From the NCBI GenBank assembly GCA_005773755.1, contig SXHE01000501.1:1-5602 (forward strand): a DNA stretch of 5,602 nucleotides, read 5' to 3'. The notes below the pieces were generated by a model, which saw only the letters and a program-made list of their open reading frames with translations, had not been told where the DNA came from and ran no database searches. Numbering within the stretch: position 1 is the stretch's first letter; each line of letters opens with the position of its first letter. Positions 4,232 through 5,602 of this stretch are shown one piece after another. The stretch is from Planctomycetia bacterium (GTDB taxonomy: Bacteria > Planctomycetota > Planctomycetia > Gemmatales > Gemmataceae). Made by a program: the position numbers and the translations under genes.

Positions 4232-5602
4232 TCAGTCCTTCCCGGCGTCGCCCTTGAGCGAGGCCGGCTTCCAGTTCAGGCCGATCTGTACCGACTTCTC
4301 CTGCTTGGCCTGGATCGCCCACGGCGTGCCCTTGTAGTCCACCGTGATCTTCTGGAACAGCGCCTGCGCCTCGGTCGCCATCTTCTTCACGTCCTTGCCG
4401 CTCTTCAGTTCCTCGGCCGCGATCAGCGTGTAGCCGTCGTGACCGAGTTTGGCGTCGAGCGTCGGCAGCGTTTCCGTGATGAGGTTGCCGAGCAGCTTGT
4501 TGTACTCGTTCATGTACGCGAGCCGCGCCTTCACCGACGCCATCGCGAAGTCGTAGTGCGCCTGCCACCGCTTCCCTTCGGTCTCGCGCATCCCGGCGAC
4601 GCCCTCCAGCGTGGTCAGCTTGAGTTCCAGTTCGATGATGCCCAGCGCCCAGTCCTCTTGCTCCTTCTTGATCTCGTTCTTGAGCTTGTCGTTGATCGGC
4701 CCCTCGACGCTGTTGCGGATGCGGGTGATGCCGGTGCCGGGGGTCCACTTGTCGCGCACCTTCTGGAGCGCCTCGACCACCGCGGCGCGCAGCGGGTACT
4801 TGTCCTTGTTCTTCAGGATGTCGTCGATGCTCGGCGCGTCCTTGTCCTCGTAGGGCTTCATCACGTCGAGCGGGAACGGGAAGTCGGCCAGGCCGATTTC
4901 ACCCAGGCCGGGCTTCATCGGCGGCAGGTTGAACTCGCGCTCCACGGTGCGAATCTCCAGCGGCGACGCGCCCTTCGGCGGCTGCGGCATCTCGAACCGC
5001 GCGGCGACCGTCTCGGCCGGGTTGGGCGCGGGCAGGGCGGTCGGCGCGGTGCCGGCCAGCGCGACCGTCTGCTTGCCGCCGCTACCAGACTTCTCGGCCA
5101 TTCCCGACATCTCGGTCGTGCGCTTCGAGATCGCCTCGGCCCACACCGCGACCGGCAGCGGGTCGGCGGAGGTGGGCGTGGTCTTGGGCATCCGGGCGTT
5201 CTTCGGCTCGGCGACGAACTTCATGGATTCGAGGAACGAGCTGCCGCTGTAGACCTGTCCGGCGAAGCCGTCGGGTCGCAGGGCGGTGAACTCCAGCGCG
5301 TTCTCGCCGGGCTTGCACGTGACCAGCGCCTGAACGCCGGCCGGCGGCGTCGAGAGCGCCTTGTGCAGCGGTTCGGTCATCGGCTCGGAGCCGGGGCGCA
5401 CGCGGCCCTTTTCCGGGTTGAACCGGCACACGTCCCAGATCACCACCTTCTGCGCCGCCTTGCACTTCTGCATCTCGGCGTAGAACGTGTCGAGCGCGAT
5501 CACGGTCGCCTGCCACTCCTTGAACTCCTCCTCGCCCGACGGCGGCAGTTCCGACAGTGCCCGCCTGTTGGCGCGCATGCTGGGCGAGTTGTTTGCGGAG
5601 GA
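4232..5602 (-). CDS. Caspase-like (peptidase C14) family protein, C-terminal part; N-terminus outside window
   Basis: The frame stays open to the right edge, so the ATG at 5578 is probably internal. Numbering from it, 448 residues remain. Residues 43-54 read Q-K-V-V-I-W-D-V-C-R-F-N, the strand ending in the catalytic cysteine of caspase-like proteases (C51, bases 5426-5428). It continues with R-P-G-S-E-P-M, P-P-A-G-V-Q-A-L-V-T-C-K-P-G-E-N-A-L-E-F (79-97) and a G-x-V-Y-S-G-S-S-F-L-E-S-M segment, matching the later strands of the fold. The histidine half must lie upstream, beyond 5602. After the domain comes a low-complexity linker rich in P, A and T (about 125-205). A helical region follows (about 245-440), with a charged, possibly coiled stretch around 295-365 (H-Y-D-F-A-M-A-S-V-K-A-R-L-A-Y-M-N-E-Y-N) and the tail Y-K-G-T-P-W-A-I-Q-A-K-Q-E-K. 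From memory, this C-terminal region recurs in planctomycete proteins without known function. Location cannot be judged without the N-terminus. Protease activity is inferred. Confidence 0.78.
   Translation of the reverse strand, partial: SSANNSPSMRANRRALSELPPSGEEEFKEWQATVIALDTFYAEMQKCKAAQKVVIWDVCRFNPEKGRVRPGSEPMTEPLHKALSTPPAGVQALVTCKPGENALEFTALRPDGFAGQVYSGSSFLESMKFVAEPKNARMPKTTPTSADPLPVAVWAEAISKRTTEMSGMAEKSGSGGKQTVALAGTAPTALPAPNPAETVAARFEMPQPPKGASPLEIRTVEREFNLPPMKPGLGEIGLADFPFPLDVMKPYEDKDAPSIDDILKNKDKYPLRAAVVEALQKVRDKWTPGTGITRIRNSVEGPINDKLKNEIKKEQEDWALGIIELELKLTTLEGVAGMRETEGKRWQAHYDFAMASVKARLAYMNEYNKLLGNLITETLPTLDAKLGHDGYTLIAAEELKSGKDVKKMATEAQALFQKITVDYKGTPWAIQAKQEKSVQIGLNWKPASLKGDAGKD

Noticed and set aside
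4155..4748. 197-codon open frame on the - strand overlapping the caspase-like gene
   Set aside because: It is a frame-shifted shadow of the same strand, with long R/A/G/D runs and no motif, while the other frame carries the recognisable C-terminal region.

Overview
The window looks like chromosomal DNA of a Gemmataceae-type planctomycete (phylum Planctomycetota). The basis is high GC, a DUF1501 protein with a twin-arginine leader, a caspase-like protein with the D-V-C-R-F-N-P motif I associate with planctomycetes, and two members of a paralogous family (R-K-L-R-L-F-A ... R-D-I-F-G-N-P-F ... H-V-R-G-C-W-V-V-D-L) that I know mainly from Gemmata relatives. The assignment rests on recognition by eye, not on a search.

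Layout. Bases 1-249 are the last 82 codons of rho, followed by a strong intrinsic terminator at 298-337. Then come, all on the + strand: a family paralog (354-1061), a DUF1501 secreted/periplasmic protein (1165-2523), and a second family paralog (2550-3290). A roughly 100-base inverted-repeat element (3297-3397) follows, with a plausible -10 box just beyond it, and then a lipoprotein with two tandem OB-fold-like (tRNA_anti-like) halves (3437-4201). The right part (4232-5602, - strand) is convergent. It encodes the C-terminal part of a caspase-like protein whose N-terminus, including the expected catalytic histidine, lies beyond the window.

How the genes relate. Only the DUF1501 gene and the second paralog (26 bases apart, no terminator seen) look like a transcription unit. 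The first paralog has its own weak hairpin terminator. The lipoprotein and the caspase-like gene converge with 30 bases between stop codons. No metabolic pathway or complex joins these genes. The points most worth a second look are the paralog pair bracketing an orphan DUF1501 gene, the paralog whose start codon lies just behind the rho terminator, the large hairpin element, and the caspase-like protein with a long uncharacterised C-terminal region. I see no tRNA, rRNA, CRISPR array, transposase or integrase. No intergenic stretch exceeds 150 bases.
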